A DNA stretch of 6,156 nt from Trichodesmium sp. MAG_R04. Lineage in GTDB: Bacteria > Cyanobacteriota > Cyanobacteriia > Cyanobacteriales > Microcoleaceae. This document shows positions 5,472 through 6,156 of this stretch, in pieces. Location of the stretch: contig JAKQYG010000255.1 of assembly GCA_023356515.1 (NCBI GenBank), positions 1-6,156 on the forward strand, written 5' to 3'. The number at the start of each line of letters is the position of its first letter. Positions within the stretch are counted from its first letter, which is position 1. The notes below the pieces were generated by a model. The model saw only the letters and a program-made list of their open reading frames with translations, was not told the DNA's origin and ran no database searches. The position numbers and the translations under genes are program-made.

Positions 5472-6156
5472 TTAGGTCGTGTATTCGGCGTTAATCTTTA
5501 CATAGTCATAACTAAGGTCGCATCCCCAAGCCTTCCCATTACCAATACGGTCCCCAACTTTGATAGTAATTAATACAGTATCATCCTTGAGATATTCTCC
5601 AACTGCTCTCTGCTTCAAATATTCCCTAGCAGCAGCTTGATCAAAATCTAAAGGTTGCCCATTATCCATTAGCAAAAAGTCTCCTAACTTTACTTGTAAA
5701 TCTTCCTGTTCAAACATCACTCCGGCACGACCCACCGCAGCAGCTATTCTTCCCCAATTAGGGTCACGACCAAAAATAGCTGATTTTACGAGAGAAGACC
5801 CCGCAATAGTTTGGGCAATTTTATTAGCAGATACTTCATCAGATGTTCCAGTAACTTGAACTTCTATCAGACAAGTTGCCCCCTCGCCATCGCGAGCGAT
5901 CGCTTTAGCCAAATAAATACAAACTTCTGTTAACATTGCCTCCAACTTTTCTGTCTCTGCTCCCATATTAGTAATAGCAGATGCGCGAGACTGGCCGTTT
6001 GCCAAAGCAATAACTGTATCATTAGTACTGGTATCTCCATCAACAGTAATTTGATTGAAACTGCGATTAACTGCTCTAGTTAACATCTCTTGCCATAATT
6101 GAGGAGAAACTGCTGCATCACAGGTCACAAATGACAGCATTGTTGCCATATTTGGA
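5472..6156 (-). CDS. argJ: Glutamate N-acetyltransferase/ornithine acetyltransferase, beta-subunit part (5' end outside window)
   Basis: ArgJ recycles the acetyl group of N-acetylornithine onto glutamate in the cyclic arginine pathway; some members also use acetyl-CoA. The precursor cleaves itself before a threonine, which then becomes the catalytic nucleophile. That site, PNMATML, is visible at the window edge: Thr codon 6143-6141. The frame is open to 6156, so the ATG at 6149 is the internal Met of this motif and not the start. Downstream are VDGDTSTNDT (36-45 counting from that Met), ALANGQS, DGEGATCLIEV (87-97), IFGRDPNWGRIAAAVGRAG and the normal C-terminus DLSYDYVKINAEYTT. What is visible is essentially the whole beta chain; the alpha chain, roughly 185 residues, lies beyond the window. 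The gene ends 402 bp upstream of the kinase gene on the same strand. Confidence 0.97.
   Translation of the reverse strand, partial: PNMATMLSFVTCDAAVSPQLWQEMLTRAVNRSFNQITVDGDTSTNDTVIALANGQSRASAITNMGAETEKLEAMLTEVCIYLAKAIARDGEGATCLIEVQVTGTSDEVSANKIAQTIAGSSLVKSAIFGRDPNWGRIAAAVGRAGVMFEQEDLQVKLGDFLLMDNGQPLDFDQAAAREYLKQRAVGEYLKDDTVLITIKVGDRIGNGKAWGCDLSYDYVKINAEYTT
5896..5903. repeat. HIP1 palindrome GCGATCGC (in argJ)
   Basis: The third exact HIP1 octamer of the window, within argJ codons encoding Ala-Ile-Ala at about residues 83-85 (counting from the Met of MATML), and directly preceded by another CGCGA. Confidence 0.9.

Noticed and set aside
6147..6149. Minus-strand ATG at 6149 as the argJ start
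   Set aside because: It is the internal Met of the PNMATML self-cleavage motif; the alpha chain must precede it.
1..6156. CRISPR array, tRNA, rRNA or riboswitch
   Set aside because: No regularly spaced direct repeats, no cloverleaf with a TTCRANNC-type arm and no known riboswitch core were seen on either strand by eye.

Overview
The window looks like cyanobacterial chromosome. The aspartate kinase carries four C-terminal ACT domains, an architecture I associate with cyanobacteria. Three exact copies of the HIP1 palindrome GCGATCGC are present, far more than chance predicts in DNA this AT-rich. Intergenic spacers are long and repeat-laden, which suggests a filamentous, repeat-rich cyanobacterium with a modest GC content. 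I cannot name the genus from sequence alone.

Layout. At 1-778 (+) lies the 3' part of a cytosolic-type sulfotransferase gene cut by the window edge, followed at 787-879 by a decayed remnant of a second sulfotransferase 3' end. A spacer (880-1329) holds one copy of a dispersed repeat and a good sigma70-type promoter for lysC. At 1330-3144 (+) is lysC, complete. The next spacer (3145-3731) carries a 103-bp MITE-like element and a second copy of the dispersed repeat. At 3732-5069 (-) is an FHA domain-Ser/Thr kinase whose catalytic-loop aspartate is replaced by histidine (HRH instead of HRD). A 402-bp spacer (5070-5471) is bounded by a perfect 12-bp inverted repeat and contains overlapping divergent promoter candidates, two clean palindromes and a doubtful 53-codon ORF with a ribosome-binding site. 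At 5472-6156 (-) is the 3' part of argJ, almost exactly its beta subunit.

The genes do not form an obvious pathway. lysC (aspartate family) and argJ (arginine) are core amino-acid genes and look compositionally normal. The sulfotransferase and kinase are visibly more AT-rich and look like accessory genes between them. lysC and the kinase are convergent; argJ and the kinase lie on the same strand but are too far apart to assume an operon.

I do not see a clearly new multi-gene system. The observations most worth checking are the HRH kinase, the eroded second sulfotransferase, the repeat that appears to supply the lysC -35 box, and the structured 5075-5434 segment.
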